Below are positions 33,402-41,887 of a DNA stretch of 64,000 bases, piece after piece. The DNA lies in NCBI RefSeq assembly GCF_036227225.1, contig NZ_CP109444.1:11947501-12011500 (forward strand), given 5' to 3'. Under the pieces are notes generated by a model. The model had not been told where the DNA came from. It saw only the letters and a program-made list of their open reading frames with translations, and made no database searches. Within the stretch, counting starts at the first letter, position 1. Every line of letters begins with the position of its first letter. This DNA comes from Streptomyces sp. NBC_01478. GTDB taxonomy: Bacteria > Actinomycetota > Actinomycetes > Streptomycetales > Streptomycetaceae. A program made the translations under genes and the position numbers.

Positions 33402-35648
33402 TTGCCACTGACCGAACCGGCCGAGCCGAACACTGAGCTGGCCCTCGCCGCCCCCGCCCGGTCCGACAACGGCGCCCGGCCGGCCGCGTACCCGGCAGCC
33501 GACGAGACGCAGCCGCAACCCTCCGCGGACCCTCCGGACGACACCTCGGCTGCCGGGCAGACATCCGAGCCGCCCCCGCCTCGCGATGCCCCGCCCAGCG
33601 ACGACACAGCCGACACCGAGACCGGCGCCCACGCGACGGATACGAGCGCGGTGCAGAACGTCTCCACCAACTACGGGACGGTCGTCGCAGTCCAGAACAT
33701 CAGCGACATCCAGCGACTGCGGGGAACACCCCTGCCCGACGACTGGATCGCGGCCCGCCTTCACCCCTACCTGCCCGACGACGAGACCACGAAGGCCATC
33801 GACGCCCTCCTCGTCGCGTACCGCGTCGCCGTCATCCACGCCGGCGCCGGCACCGGCCGCTACACCACCGCCCTGCACACGCTCATCCACCAAGGCGCCA
33901 GAGCCATCCGGCAGGTCCGCCGCGAACCCAACGAAGGGGTGGACCTCGAAGGACTCAGAGACGAGGACACCGGCTGGATCCTGGACCTGAGGGACGAGGA
34001 GGAGACTCTCCGCCCCGGCTTCGGGCTCCACCTGCGCGAAGTGGAAGACCACCTGCGCACGATGCGCTCCTTCGTCGTCGTGGTCACCCACACCGACACC
34101 TGGGCACACGTCGCGGGCGAAGCCACCGAACTGGCCCACCCCCTCGCCCCACCAGACGCTCTCCGCGTGCTCCGTGCGCACCTGGACTGCCGTCAGCCCC
34201 CCATCGACGAGCTGGACAAGTGGCTTGCCGCAGACCAGATCACCCAGCCGCTCAACCGCGCCGCACCGGCAGAAGCTGCCCGGTGGGCCCGCATCATCAT
34301 CGCCGCCGTCGACCTCAACGACTCCACCACCGAGCCCAAAGACTTCACCGAACTCGTCGAAGCCGCCGTCCAGTCCGCCCACAACTGGCGCCGCACACTA
34401 CGCATCTGGCACACCGGCAACACCGACAGCGCCCACCGCAACTATCTGCTCGCCGCCGCCGCACTCGACGGCGCACCCGCCGCCACCGTCTACGAAGCCC
34501 ACACGGCACTCGGCGAGGCGCTCGACGACACACCACAGCCCACCCAGGGACAACACGGCCCCGGCATCATCGAACTCACCGACAGGATCGGCGCGGAACT
34601 CGGGAACGACGACCGCATCCGCTTCCTGAAACCCGGCTACGCCGAAGCCGTCGTCGACTACTTCTGGGTCGACCGCCCCCACCACGTCGCCGCTTTCACC
34701 CGATGGACCGCCGAACAGGCCGCAACACTGCCTCCCGACCTCGGTGTTCCCCTGGCCGAGCGCGTCACCCAGTGGGCCACCCGCTACGCCCTGGCCAAGC
34801 AGAGCTTCACCGTCCTGCGCGCGGTCGCCACCCACTGGGCCAAATCCCGCCACCTGCAGCAACACGCCCAGGAACTCCTCGTCGCCGCCGCCGTCGACCC
34901 CACCGCCGGCAAACGCGCCCGCGAGCAATACCTCGCCTGGGCCAAGGCCCCCGACACGGACCAGCTCACGCACAGCCGGCACACCCCCGTCGTCCTCAAA
35001 CAGGTCCTCGCCGGTGCCCTGGCCCAACTCGGCCCCGCCTACCCCCGGATCGTCCTCAAACGGCTGTCCGAGCTCGCCGCCAACACCACCGACACCGCCG
35101 TCGCCAACGCCGTCGGGGACGCCCTGACCGACCTGTGGGACCAGCCGGCCCTGCAGAACACCATCCGGGCCACCCTCACCTCCTGGTTCACCGCCACCCA
35201 GCACCACTACACCGCAGCCGCACGCCGCGCCTTCCTCCACCTCGCCGACCGGACCACCCCCGACGGCACCCCCCTCCTGCTGGCCCGAGACGACAGCCGC
35301 CCCGACGCCTGGGCCCTGACCGGCTGGCGGTGCGCTCTGGACGACGAGGCCAACATCCACCTGCAGGGAGCCTTCGACACCTGGCTCAACACCGCCCTGA
35401 GCCACCCCCGCCTGCAGCCTGCCGTCATGAAGACCTTCACCGAAGCCGTCTTCCGCTCCGACACCGACCGCACCTATCTCGCACCGCGTTTCCTCGTCCT
35501 CAACCACGCGGCCTACGGATGGGAGCCAGCCCGCGTTGCAGCGCAGCCCACCGAACGCACACACCTGCGCGACGCGCTCGTCATCGCCCTGCGGGAAGCA
35601 GACCCGACCGCACCCGCACGCCTGCACCATGCGCCGGACACGGAGTAG
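33402..35648 (+). CDS. Large STAND-like protein with variant P-loop
   Basis: 748 residues from TTG 33402, with GAAGGG about 7 bases upstream. After a disordered Pro/Glu-rich N-terminus comes NYGTVVAVQNI, a strand motif often seen ahead of NTPase modules in actinobacterial signalling proteins. Then comes a P-loop-like HAGAGTGRYTTAL, in which R replaces the usual lysine, and a Walker B-like GWILDLRDEEE. The remaining 500 residues are alpha-helical repeats with no named match. Related proteins with a GR(R/Y)T loop seem to be a natural variant family, so the substitution may not abolish function. Overlaps the next gene by 20 bases. Confidence 0.75.
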   Translation: MPLTEPAEPNTELALAAPARSDNGARPAAYPAADETQPQPSADPPDDTSAAGQTSEPPPPRDAPPSDDTADTETGAHATDTSAVQNVSTNYGTVVAVQNISDIQRLRGTPLPDDWIAARLHPYLPDDETTKAIDALLVAYRVAVIHAGAGTGRYTTALHTLIHQGARAIRQVRREPNEGVDLEGLRDEDTGWILDLRDEEETLRPGFGLHLREVEDHLRTMRSFVVVVTHTDTWAHVAGEATELAHPLAPPDALRVLRAHLDCRQPPIDELDKWLAADQITQPLNRAAPAEAARWARIIIAAVDLNDSTTEPKDFTELVEAAVQSAHNWRRTLRIWHTGNTDSAHRNYLLAAAALDGAPAATVYEAHTALGEALDDTPQPTQGQHGPGIIELTDRIGAELGNDDRIRFLKPGYAEAVVDYFWVDRPHHVAAFTRWTAEQAATLPPDLGVPLAERVTQWATRYALAKQSFTVLRAVATHWAKSRHLQQHAQELLVAAAVDPTAGKRAREQYLAWAKAPDTDQLTHSRHTPVVLKQVLAGALAQLGPAYPRIVLKRLSELAANTTDTAVANAVGDALTDLWDQPALQNTIRATLTSWFTATQHHYTAAARRAFLHLADRTTPDGTPLLLARDDSRPDAWALTGWRCALDDEANIHLQGAFDTWLNTALSHPRLQPAVMKTFTEAVFRSDTDRTYLAPRFLVLNHAAYGWEPARVAAQPTERTHLRDALVIALREADPTAPARLHHAPDTE

Positions 35649-36378
35649 AAGCAGCGGCTGGCCCCCACCCCGGGCAGGCACGCTCGACCTCGCCTGCCCG
35701 GCGCCCACCGCCATACCCGGCCAGTTCTTCGCCCTCACCCTCACCGGAGCCTGGGAGGAACTTCCCTCACCCCGCCCGCACCACAGCCCCGCCGCGGTCG
35801 CCGCGGACCACGTCCTGACGACCGCCCGGAGCATCACCGCCGACTACCTTGCGACCGACGCCGTACCGGCCGCCGCCCGCATCAACACTCTCCTCGGCCG
35901 CCCCACCGACATCTCTCACCTCCCGGTCCGGCTTGTCTGGAGCCAAGTCCACCTCGCCGCCACACCCGAGGTTGTGCACGCTGCGCTCAGCCACCAGCGT
36001 CACCTGCATGAGTTCGAGCAGCACCGCGCCGAACACCACCGCCGCCTGGACGAAGCCCGCATCCTGCGCGACACCCTGATGAGCGACCCTTCACTGGCCC
36101 TGTCCTACTGGTTCGCCGCTGCCCCCCAGAGCATCGACACCGACACGCTCCCTCGCCTCGAGGCACTGCTGAGCACTGCTGCCGCCTACGCACCACAAGG
36201 CCAATGGGCGCCACTGGCCCGCCTGTTGCACACGTTCGCCCATCGCCTCACCGACGACGCCAAGAACCACCTGATCGACACCCTGGCCGCTCTCACCGAC
36301 CGCTACGGGCACCCGGACATCACCACCGCCATCCGGCAAGCGCGGATGGCACCCGAGTCAGAAACCCGCCCGCAGTGA
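35629..36378 (+). CDS. Hypothetical helical protein, third gene of the NTPase cluster
   Basis: 249 residues if started at ATG 35629, overlapping the NTPase gene by 20 bases. The middle carries a charged helix (ALSHQRHLHEFEQHRAEHH) and a region LSYWFAAAPQSIDTDTLP. This resembles the C-terminal parts of actinobacterial proteins coupled to NTPases. No catalytic motif. Translational coupling suggests it acts with the upstream protein. Confidence 0.65.
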   Translation: MRRTRSRSSGWPPPRAGTLDLACPAPTAIPGQFFALTLTGAWEELPSPRPHHSPAAVAADHVLTTARSITADYLATDAVPAAARINTLLGRPTDISHLPVRLVWSQVHLAATPEVVHAALSHQRHLHEFEQHRAEHHRRLDEARILRDTLMSDPSLALSYWFAAAPQSIDTDTLPRLEALLSTAAAYAPQGQWAPLARLLHTFAHRLTDDAKNHLIDTLAALTDRYGHPDITTAIRQARMAPESETRPQ

Positions 36379-36438
36379 CCACGGTCACCGCGGCCGGACT
36401 CCGCCCGTTCCGGCGCACTGCGCTGCACGACACACACT

Positions 36439-36596
36439 GACTACCTACGTGCCGAGGTCCTCGCCGGCACCCCCGTTCAGCAGCTGGCCGCATCCCTGGG
36501 GCGCAGCGAAAGGCCGTGCGCTGGGTGCTGTACCGCCTCAGACTCATCTCCTTCCCGGCCGACGACGTACCCGCCCCGCGGGCCAGGCCGGAGTGA
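36439..36596 (+). pseudogene. Remnant of a helix-turn-helix protein with a frameshift
   Basis: The first frame reads DYLRAEVLAGTPVQQLAASL. After a frame change near 36505 another frame continues KAVRWVLYRLRLISFPADD to a stop at 36594-36596. Together they look like the C-terminal helix-turn-helix of a small regulator. No start or N-terminal part is present. Confidence 0.45.
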
Positions 36597-36844
36597 CAGT
36601 GGCCACCGGAAAATCCCCAAGGACGGCCAGCTCCAAAGTGACGGCCTGTAACCAGCAGTGCTGTCGTGGGTGGACCGAGGTTCTGCACCGTCGAGCAGCT
36701 CTCTGGGGCCGAGGGCATTGCATGGCCCTGCCGATGGAGGGCTGGATGGAGGTCTTGATCATGACGGTATCCGGTGGCGTCATGATTCGTTCTTGCTGCG
36801 GTGGCGGTCACGCGGATCGCTGATCACGGAAAGTTACTCTGTTG
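36597..36844. other. Upstream region of the nitrilase-family gene
   Basis: No gene was seen. It probably holds the promoter of the carbon-nitrogen hydrolase gene. Confidence 0.35.
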
Positions 36845-37780
36845 ATGAAGCAGCCCGTTCGTGTTGTGTCCCGCTCCGCTGCGCGGACTCCTCCTGCCGC
36901 TGGCGAGGGCCTGCGGGTGGCGCTGTACCAGGGGCAGGGGCCGGTCGGCAGCCGTGAGGCGGTGCGGGAGAACCTTGAGCGCCTGGTCGAGGTCACGGCG
37001 CTGGCGGCGTCCTACGGCTGCCAGGCGCTGGTTTTCCCGGAGAAGTACACCACCGGCTACGCCATCGGCCCCGAGCAGTGCCGGGAACTGGCAGAACACC
37101 GTGAGGGCCCCTCGGTCGAGCGCGCCCGACTGGCAGCCAAGGAGAACGGCCTGGCTGTGGTGCTGCCCTATCCCGAACGCGACGAGGCACTCTTCTACGA
37201 TTCCATCAGCGTGATCACTGCCGACGGCCAGGTGACGGCCAACTACCGCAAGACCCACCTGTACGGGGCAGCCGAGCGACGCAACTACTCCTTCGGTCAG
37301 GACCTGCCGCCCATCGTCTCCTTGAACGACGTCGAGGTGGGCGTCCTCAACTGCTATGAGTGCGAGTTCCCGCCGCTCTACCAGTATCTGGCCGAGCGGG
37401 GAGCGAAGATCGTGCTGGGCCCCACGGCGGCCGACGGCCACTTCCGCCTGGCAGACGGGACCATGAGCCAGGTGCCCTACCAGGACGCCACCCGCCACAT
37501 CATCCCCGCCATGGCCAGCATCTGGCGGCTGTTCATCGCCTACGCCAACCGCCGGGGCTGGGAACAGGTCCCGGCAGGCTGCTGGCAGTACCAGGGAAAC
37601 TCCGGCATCTGGGGCCCCGACGGCGAGCCCCTGGTCGCCGCCGGCGCCGAAGACCGCCAGTACGACTGCCTCCTGATCGCCGACTGCCTCCCCGCCGCTG
37701 TCCCGCCCTTCAGTCCCGAAGGCCACCATCCCACCGACAACCGTCTTACCCTCGATCCCACCCTGCGCCCCGCCCACTGA
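36845..37780 (+). CDS. Carbon-nitrogen hydrolase (nitrilase superfamily amidase)
   Basis: 311 residues. The catalytic triad of the family is visible: E66 in FPEKYTTGY, K136 in NYRKTHLYG and C170 in LNCYECEFPPL. The fold hydrolyses amides, nitriles or carbamoyl groups through a cysteine thioester in the cytoplasm. The sequence resembles aliphatic amidase/omega-amidase-type members, but the substrate is unknown. ATG 36845 was chosen over the adjacent TTG. It stands alone between a remnant upstream and a pseudogene downstream. Confidence 0.92.
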   Translation: MKQPVRVVSRSAARTPPAAGEGLRVALYQGQGPVGSREAVRENLERLVEVTALAASYGCQALVFPEKYTTGYAIGPEQCRELAEHREGPSVERARLAAKENGLAVVLPYPERDEALFYDSISVITADGQVTANYRKTHLYGAAERRNYSFGQDLPPIVSLNDVEVGVLNCYECEFPPLYQYLAERGAKIVLGPTAADGHFRLADGTMSQVPYQDATRHIIPAMASIWRLFIAYANRRGWEQVPAGCWQYQGNSGIWGPDGEPLVAAGAEDRQYDCLLIADCLPAAVPPFSPEGHHPTDNRLTLDPTLRPAH

Positions 37781-37783
37781 ACG

Positions 37784-38038
37784 CGGGCGCCGACAAGATC
37801 CGAAAGGACCTCGCATCGATCTGCGGGCAGGGCACACCCGTTGACCGCGTCATCTACTTCACGGTGACCGCCGTGCCCACCAGGAAACGGCACGACCCTG
37901 ATCGACGAAGCCGCCCAGGCGCATCAGGTCGACCTGGAGATCTGGGACGCCGCCGCACTGGCCCTCCACCTCGCCGACCACGAGAGGGATGGGCAAGGGA
38001 TCTGCCCGCACATCCCAGGCGAGCCGACGCACGGCTGA
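37784..38038 (+). pseudogene. Fragment of a restriction-endonuclease-like protein
   Basis: One frame reads GADKIRKDLASICGQGTPVD then RVIYFTVTAVPTRKRH. A second frame continues LIDEAAQAHQVDLEIWDAAA to a stop at 38036-38038. The pattern (K-I-R-x-D-L-A, D-R-V-I-x-x-T, then L-I-D-E-A, L-E-I-W-D) resembles the N-terminal PD-(D/E)XK-like domain common in streptomycete NTPase proteins. Both ends are missing and a frameshift interrupts it. Confidence 0.55.
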
Positions 38039-38175
38039 TGTCACAGCGGCAGCCGCATGTCGCCAGGACCCAGCGCCATGGCTGAAGCGGGTCGGGGATT
38101 CGGGGTCGTCAAACACCGTCGGCGGCCCGCGCTCGCCCGCGACAGCCGGCGCAGGCACGGCATGCCGGTGGGTGT

Positions 38176-39084
38176 CTACGCCGGCGGTTGTGTCAGGGCA
38201 TCTGTGACCATGCGGCACAGCGTGTCCGCTGTCACGGTGGCGGCGTTGAAGGTCTCGGTCCAACCCCCGGCTGAGATCTGCTCGGCGGTGAGGTACGGAC
38301 CGTGCCCCTGAGCGCGCAATCGCTTCAGGGCGATCTGTTCGATGCGGTAGGCGGCCGTGCCTGTGTCGAACGGCCAAGTCCGCACCACAGTCCATCCTGA
38401 TCCCTCAAGGCGGGCGATGCGGTCTTCGTGTGCCTGGCGGCCGGTGATGCCGATCTTCACCGCGCCGAAGACCACGTGTGCCATGACATACAGCCATGTC
38501 GGCGCGGCAGGGTTCAGGCCGTACTTTGCGCAACGCGGGCAGCATCGTCCGCGGGTTCGTACATTGTTCAGATTCGGGGAGACGATGGTTCCGCAGCCGT
38601 CGCACAGCGACTTCCAGGGGGTACTGGCATTCCGGTAGGGCTCCAGGGGAGTGAAGCAGGCTGCCTTCATGTCCGCCAGCGCCTGCTCCGGGTCGCCAGG
38701 CCCGCGGTGGGTACAGAACCGGCACTGTCCGCCGCGGCCCGTGATGTTGTCGTAGCGAGGGGCGACCAGGTGGCCGGCAGCGGCGCACTTCGACAGCCAC
38801 GGCTTCCCGGTGCCGGGGAACGGCACGAGGACGGCGAAGCCGTGGCCGAGCATCACGGTCTCAGCCGTCGTGGGGTCGACGGGCGCGTTGGGCGCACAGT
38901 ACTTGCAGGCTCCCTGCCCGCTCATCACGTTGTTCCGGTTAGGGTAGATGATCTTCCCGCAGTGCTGGTTGAGACACCGGCACTTCCACGGCTCACGCGC
39001 CCTGCCGGGGTAGGGCTCCAGGGGCTCGGCACGACCCAGCCGTCTCATATCGGCTACCGCGACCTCGTTCGTCACCACTGCCAC
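38176..39084 (-). CDS. Zinc-ribbon repeat protein with GIY-YIG-like nuclease domain
   Basis: 302 residues from GTG 39084, set by AAGGGA 7 bases upstream. Three tandem modules of about 60 residues each carry a Trp-Lys-Cys motif with NNV(M/R) and CxxC pairs (CKYC, CRFC, CCPRC), probably treble-clef or zinc-ribbon DNA-binding units. The C-terminal part TWLYVMAHVVFGAVKIGIT with a downstream R and E fits the GIY-YIG family (T5orf172/Mug113-like), which cleaves DNA. This design suggests a DNA endonuclease of homing, restriction or conflict type. The key residues were only judged by eye. Monocistronic, flanked by pseudogenes. Confidence 0.75.
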   Translation of the reverse strand: MAVVTNEVAVADMRRLGRAEPLEPYPGRAREPWKCRCLNQHCGKIIYPNRNNVMSGQGACKYCAPNAPVDPTTAETVMLGHGFAVLVPFPGTGKPWLSKCAAAGHLVAPRYDNITGRGGQCRFCTHRGPGDPEQALADMKAACFTPLEPYRNASTPWKSLCDGCGTIVSPNLNNVRTRGRCCPRCAKYGLNPAAPTWLYVMAHVVFGAVKIGITGRQAHEDRIARLEGSGWTVVRTWPFDTGTAAYRIEQIALKRLRAQGHGPYLTAEQISAGGWTETFNAATVTADTLCRMVTDALTQPPA

Positions 39085-39443
39085 GGCTGTTCCCTTCGGT
39101 TCGGATACGGAAGGAAGCAGTCTTTCGCCCCCCACTGACAGAGCATCAGCTGTCAGCAGAGCGAGATGGATGCGTCCGAAGGGATCAGGCAGGCGAAGGC
39201 TGGGCCGCTGCTGCCCGATCTTCGCTACCGGTGTCAGAAGGACTGCAGTGGGAGTGGTTGTGCCAGGCCGTGTGCTTTGGTGGTGACAACCCGGCGGCTT
39301 CGGCTGGCCTCACTCAGCCTCGAACCGGTTCTGCTGGTGACAATCGTTGGGTTTCGGCACACCAGGATCGGTAACCGCCATCCAGATGGGCGGGGTGGCA
39401 GCGGGCTCGGACGATGAGGCCGTGCGGTTGCTGCCCTTGGGCT
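39085..39443. other. Intergenic stretch, no gene seen
   Basis: About 360 bases between two leftward genes. The right end, near 39440, is the 3' end of the following gene. No strong hairpin noted. Confidence 0.35.
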
Positions 39444-40037
39444 TCAGCGGTCCGTGTCTTCGGGCTGCTTCTCGGCTTGCGCCACAGCCGTCGGCTCCGC
39501 TGCCTCGGGGGCGGTGTAGTAGACCGAGGCGCCCTGCTTGTTCCGTTGAGCCTGGCTCTTGGCCACGAGCCCTTCGAGGGTCACCCGTACGACCTTGGTC
39601 TTGATATCGCGCTCGGGATGGGCCTGGCCGAGCGCGGTGGAAATTTCGGTAGCGGAGCGCGGTTCGTTCTGCTCGGCGAGGTGGCGGCGGATGAGTTCCA
39701 CCAGGGTGGGCTGGGCTGTCTTCGCTGCAGCCGCCTTGGGCGCGGCCTTCGCCTTTCGCTTGCCGCGAGGGTCGGCGTCGGCGTCCTTTCGGGGGGAGAG
39801 CGCGGTGGCGCTCTCGGGGGTTGCTGCGGGCTCGGCCGGTGATTCCGTGATGCCGAGCGCCTGCTGCATGTTCACCAGCACAGTGTGGTCCTGTTGCAGG
39901 GCGGCCAACTGCTCCTGCAGGGTGGTGATTTCCGCGCCGATGCGTTCCTGCTCCTTGAGGTTGCGTTCGAGGTCGCCGGTCACCTGGGCGATGTACTGCG
40001 ATGTCAGTTCCGTGGTGCTAGTCGTGCCTTCGGACAT
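39444..40037 (-). CDS. Coiled-coil protein with a C-terminal winged-helix-like domain
   Basis: 197 residues from ATG 40037, with GGAAAGG 9 bases upstream. The N-terminal helix (LERNLKEQERIGAEITTLQE) is a coiled coil, followed by an Ala/Lys/Pro-rich linker. A domain of about 70 residues ends the protein, reading LVELIRRHLAEQNEPRSATE, ISTALGQ, DIKTKVVRVTLEGLVAKSQA, which fits a winged helix. The linker resembles those of actinobacterial nucleoid proteins. A DNA-binding regulator is the likely role. Confidence 0.75.
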   Translation of the reverse strand: MSEGTTSTTELTSQYIAQVTGDLERNLKEQERIGAEITTLQEQLAALQQDHTVLVNMQQALGITESPAEPAATPESATALSPRKDADADPRGKRKAKAAPKAAAAKTAQPTLVELIRRHLAEQNEPRSATEISTALGQAHPERDIKTKVVRVTLEGLVAKSQAQRNKQGASVYYTAPEAAEPTAVAQAEKQPEDTDR

Positions 40038-40275
40038 GTCGCTTGACCTTTCCTCGGTTATGCGGCCGTGGTGCAGCGTGTGCGGGGGTGGTCCCGGATT
40101 GGGGCAGCATCCCTCTTTGTCTGTGCTGGTGGCGCCGGTGGACGCCACCACTGCTGCAACGTGCCTTGGTTTAGAGATATTACGGACAGGCGGAGCTGGT
40201 TGTTCCTCTTGAGTGGCGTCCGCTGTTCGGCGCGGAGGCCAGGGCCATGCTGTCTGGTGCCTTTGGGGGCCTGCC

Positions 40276-41304
40276 TCAGGGCGGGTTCGTGCGCCGGGGC
40301 TGGGGCAGTTGCCAGACTGCCTCGTCGGTTTCCCGGTTGTGGTGCCAGGTTGTCAGGGTGCCTGTTGTCACCAGCCGGTCGAGAAGTTCTCCGGTCTGCT
40401 GCGGAGAGTGCCCGCACAGGCGGGCGAGAGTGTCCATGTCGGTGCTGTGTTCGGTGTCGACGGAGGTGTGCGCGGCCAGGGCCAGAGCGGCCAGCCGCAG
40501 GGCGGCCGGTGCCGCCGGCAGGGCCAGCGGGGCGGGATGCAGCGCCCAGTGGGCGGCGCGGCAGCGGGCGCGGCGACCGGGCGCCTGCTCCAGGACCGTG
40601 GCATCGAGCAGCCGCAGCTGTACGAGGGCCGACCTGGGACCCGAAGGCTCCAGCCAGCCGGCGTGGGCCAACTCCTGCCACAGGTCCCGGTGCCCGCGCA
40701 GGCGCATGCCGCGCAGCAGTCCCGCCGGCAGGCGTACATGGCCGCGGGTGTCGGCGCGCAGGGCGCACTGCAGGCCCAGCAGCCGGGCGGCGGGGGAGGT
40801 GAACCGGGGCAGCGCGGCGCCGAGGTAGGTGAGCATCTCCCGCACGCGTACCCGCTCGTCGGATTCCGGGCGGAGACCGACGCGGGCAGGGGACGGAGGT
40901 CCGGGGGAGGAGTGCGGCCGGGTGGAGCCGGGCAGGGTGTCCGGCACCACGGAGGTATGACTGGTCGCCCCCGCACAGGCCGTGCAGGCATCGGCCAGTC
41001 GCCAGGTGCGGCCGCCGCGGTCACGGGTGAGGGCAAGACGTACCGGCCCGGCACATCCGCGGTGACGCGGATGCCACGAACAGCCCTGCGCCCGGCACTG
41101 ACAGCTGCGCAGATACACCGGCAGCGCGTCGGCGCGGGCGTGGCAGGCCAGATGCGCCAGGGCGGCGGACCGTGCGGAGGAGGACGTGAGGGGAGAGGTG
41201 TGGGCGGTGCAGGAGGGGCAGACAAGCGTGGGGCCGCCTGCCTGCGGACGCAGCTCCACGGTCCAGATGCGCCGCACTGCGGCATGCACGCGGGCAAGCC
41301 TCAT
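40276..41304 (-). CDS. Zinc-finger and HTH-containing hypothetical protein
   Basis: 342 residues from ATG 41304, with GGAGG about 10 bases upstream. Cysteine pairs CPSC near residue 30 and CQC...C...H...C further on suggest one or two zinc sites. The last 60 residues form a winged-helix-like region (DMDTLARLCGHSPQQTGELL then DRLVTTGTLTTWH). Divergent from the XRE gene at 41478, with two strong palindromes in between that probably control both genes. The pattern of CxxC and helix-turn-helix is superficially like TniQ, but it is 24 kb from the tns genes and I do not claim that. Confidence 0.65.
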   Translation of the reverse strand: MRLARVHAAVRRIWTVELRPQAGGPTLVCPSCTAHTSPLTSSSARSAALAHLACHARADALPVYLRSCQCRAQGCSWHPRHRGCAGPVRLALTRDRGGRTWRLADACTACAGATSHTSVVPDTLPGSTRPHSSPGPPSPARVGLRPESDERVRVREMLTYLGAALPRFTSPAARLLGLQCALRADTRGHVRLPAGLLRGMRLRGHRDLWQELAHAGWLEPSGPRSALVQLRLLDATVLEQAPGRRARCRAAHWALHPAPLALPAAPAALRLAALALAAHTSVDTEHSTDMDTLARLCGHSPQQTGELLDRLVTTGTLTTWHHNRETDEAVWQLPQPRRTNPP

Positions 41305-41380
41305 CTGCTGGTCGTCCTCCCCTCTGTCCGTGCCGCGGTGGTCGGTGCCCGGCCGTTGGAGGCCGGAACGAACGCACGGT

Positions 41381-41464
41381 AGTGCAGATCTCTGCACTGT
41401 GAACGTCACTCCCGCCTCGCCAGATAGTGCAGAGGTCTGCACTGACAGGGCAGGGTCCTGCACC
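41381..41464. promoter_or_regulatory. Tandem palindromic operators between divergent genes
   Basis: AGTGCAGA-TC-TCTGCACT at 41381-41398 and AGTGCAGA-GG-TCTGCACT at 41426-41443 are both perfect 8-bp inverted repeats with a 2-base centre. A third, weaker copy AGGGCAGG-GT-CCTGCACC covers 41447-41464. Centres are 45 and 21 bases apart. They lie 14-97 bases before the XRE start, so the XRE protein is the obvious candidate ligand, controlling itself and the leftward gene. Confidence 0.8.
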
Positions 41465-41477
41465 GTCGGATGGTGGA

Positions 41478-41741
41478 GTGACGATCTTGCCGCCCGACCC
41501 CGACCTCACCGCGCTGCGCGTAACGCTGGCGCGCCTGCGGGGCGAGCGTGGCTGGACCTTCGACGAACTCGCAGGCCGCAGCGGCCTGGCCCGGCGCACC
41601 CTCATCGACCTCGAACACGGTCGCACCACCGGCAGCGTCACCACCTGGCACGCCCTCGCCCACGCCTTCGACGTACCCATCGAGCACCTGCTGGCCCCCC
41701 TCTGTGACGACCACACCCCGCCCGGTGCGCAAGGCCCCTGA
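41478..41741 (+). CDS. XRE-family transcriptional regulator
   Basis: 87 residues from GTG 41478. LRGERGWTFDELAGRSGLAR then RTLIDLEHGRTTGSVTTWHA is a complete XRE/Cro helix-turn-helix, and almost the whole protein is DNA-binding domain. The tandem palindromes just upstream imply that it binds as a dimer and represses itself and the divergent zinc protein gene. It precedes the three-gene helicase operon by 146 bases. Confidence 0.9.
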   Translation: MTILPPDPDLTALRVTLARLRGERGWTFDELAGRSGLARRTLIDLEHGRTTGSVTTWHALAHAFDVPIEHLLAPLCDDHTPPGAQGP

Positions 41742-41887
41742 TCTGCCGGCACGCCCTTCGCGAACCTCGCCGTAAATCACCCGAACCGGCGAGCAGGCAT
41801 AGAACGCAAGACCGTTCGTTCGCATGTCCGTTCGCTCCGGCTGGGCCGGTCGGAGGACATACTGGCCGCTCCGGCACCTTTCGCCGC

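Noticed and set aside
40276..41304. Zinc-finger plus HTH protein as a distant TniQ
   Set aside because: Only the general presence of CxxC and HTH elements fits. It is 24 kb away, has its own regulator and lacks recognisable TniQ blocks.
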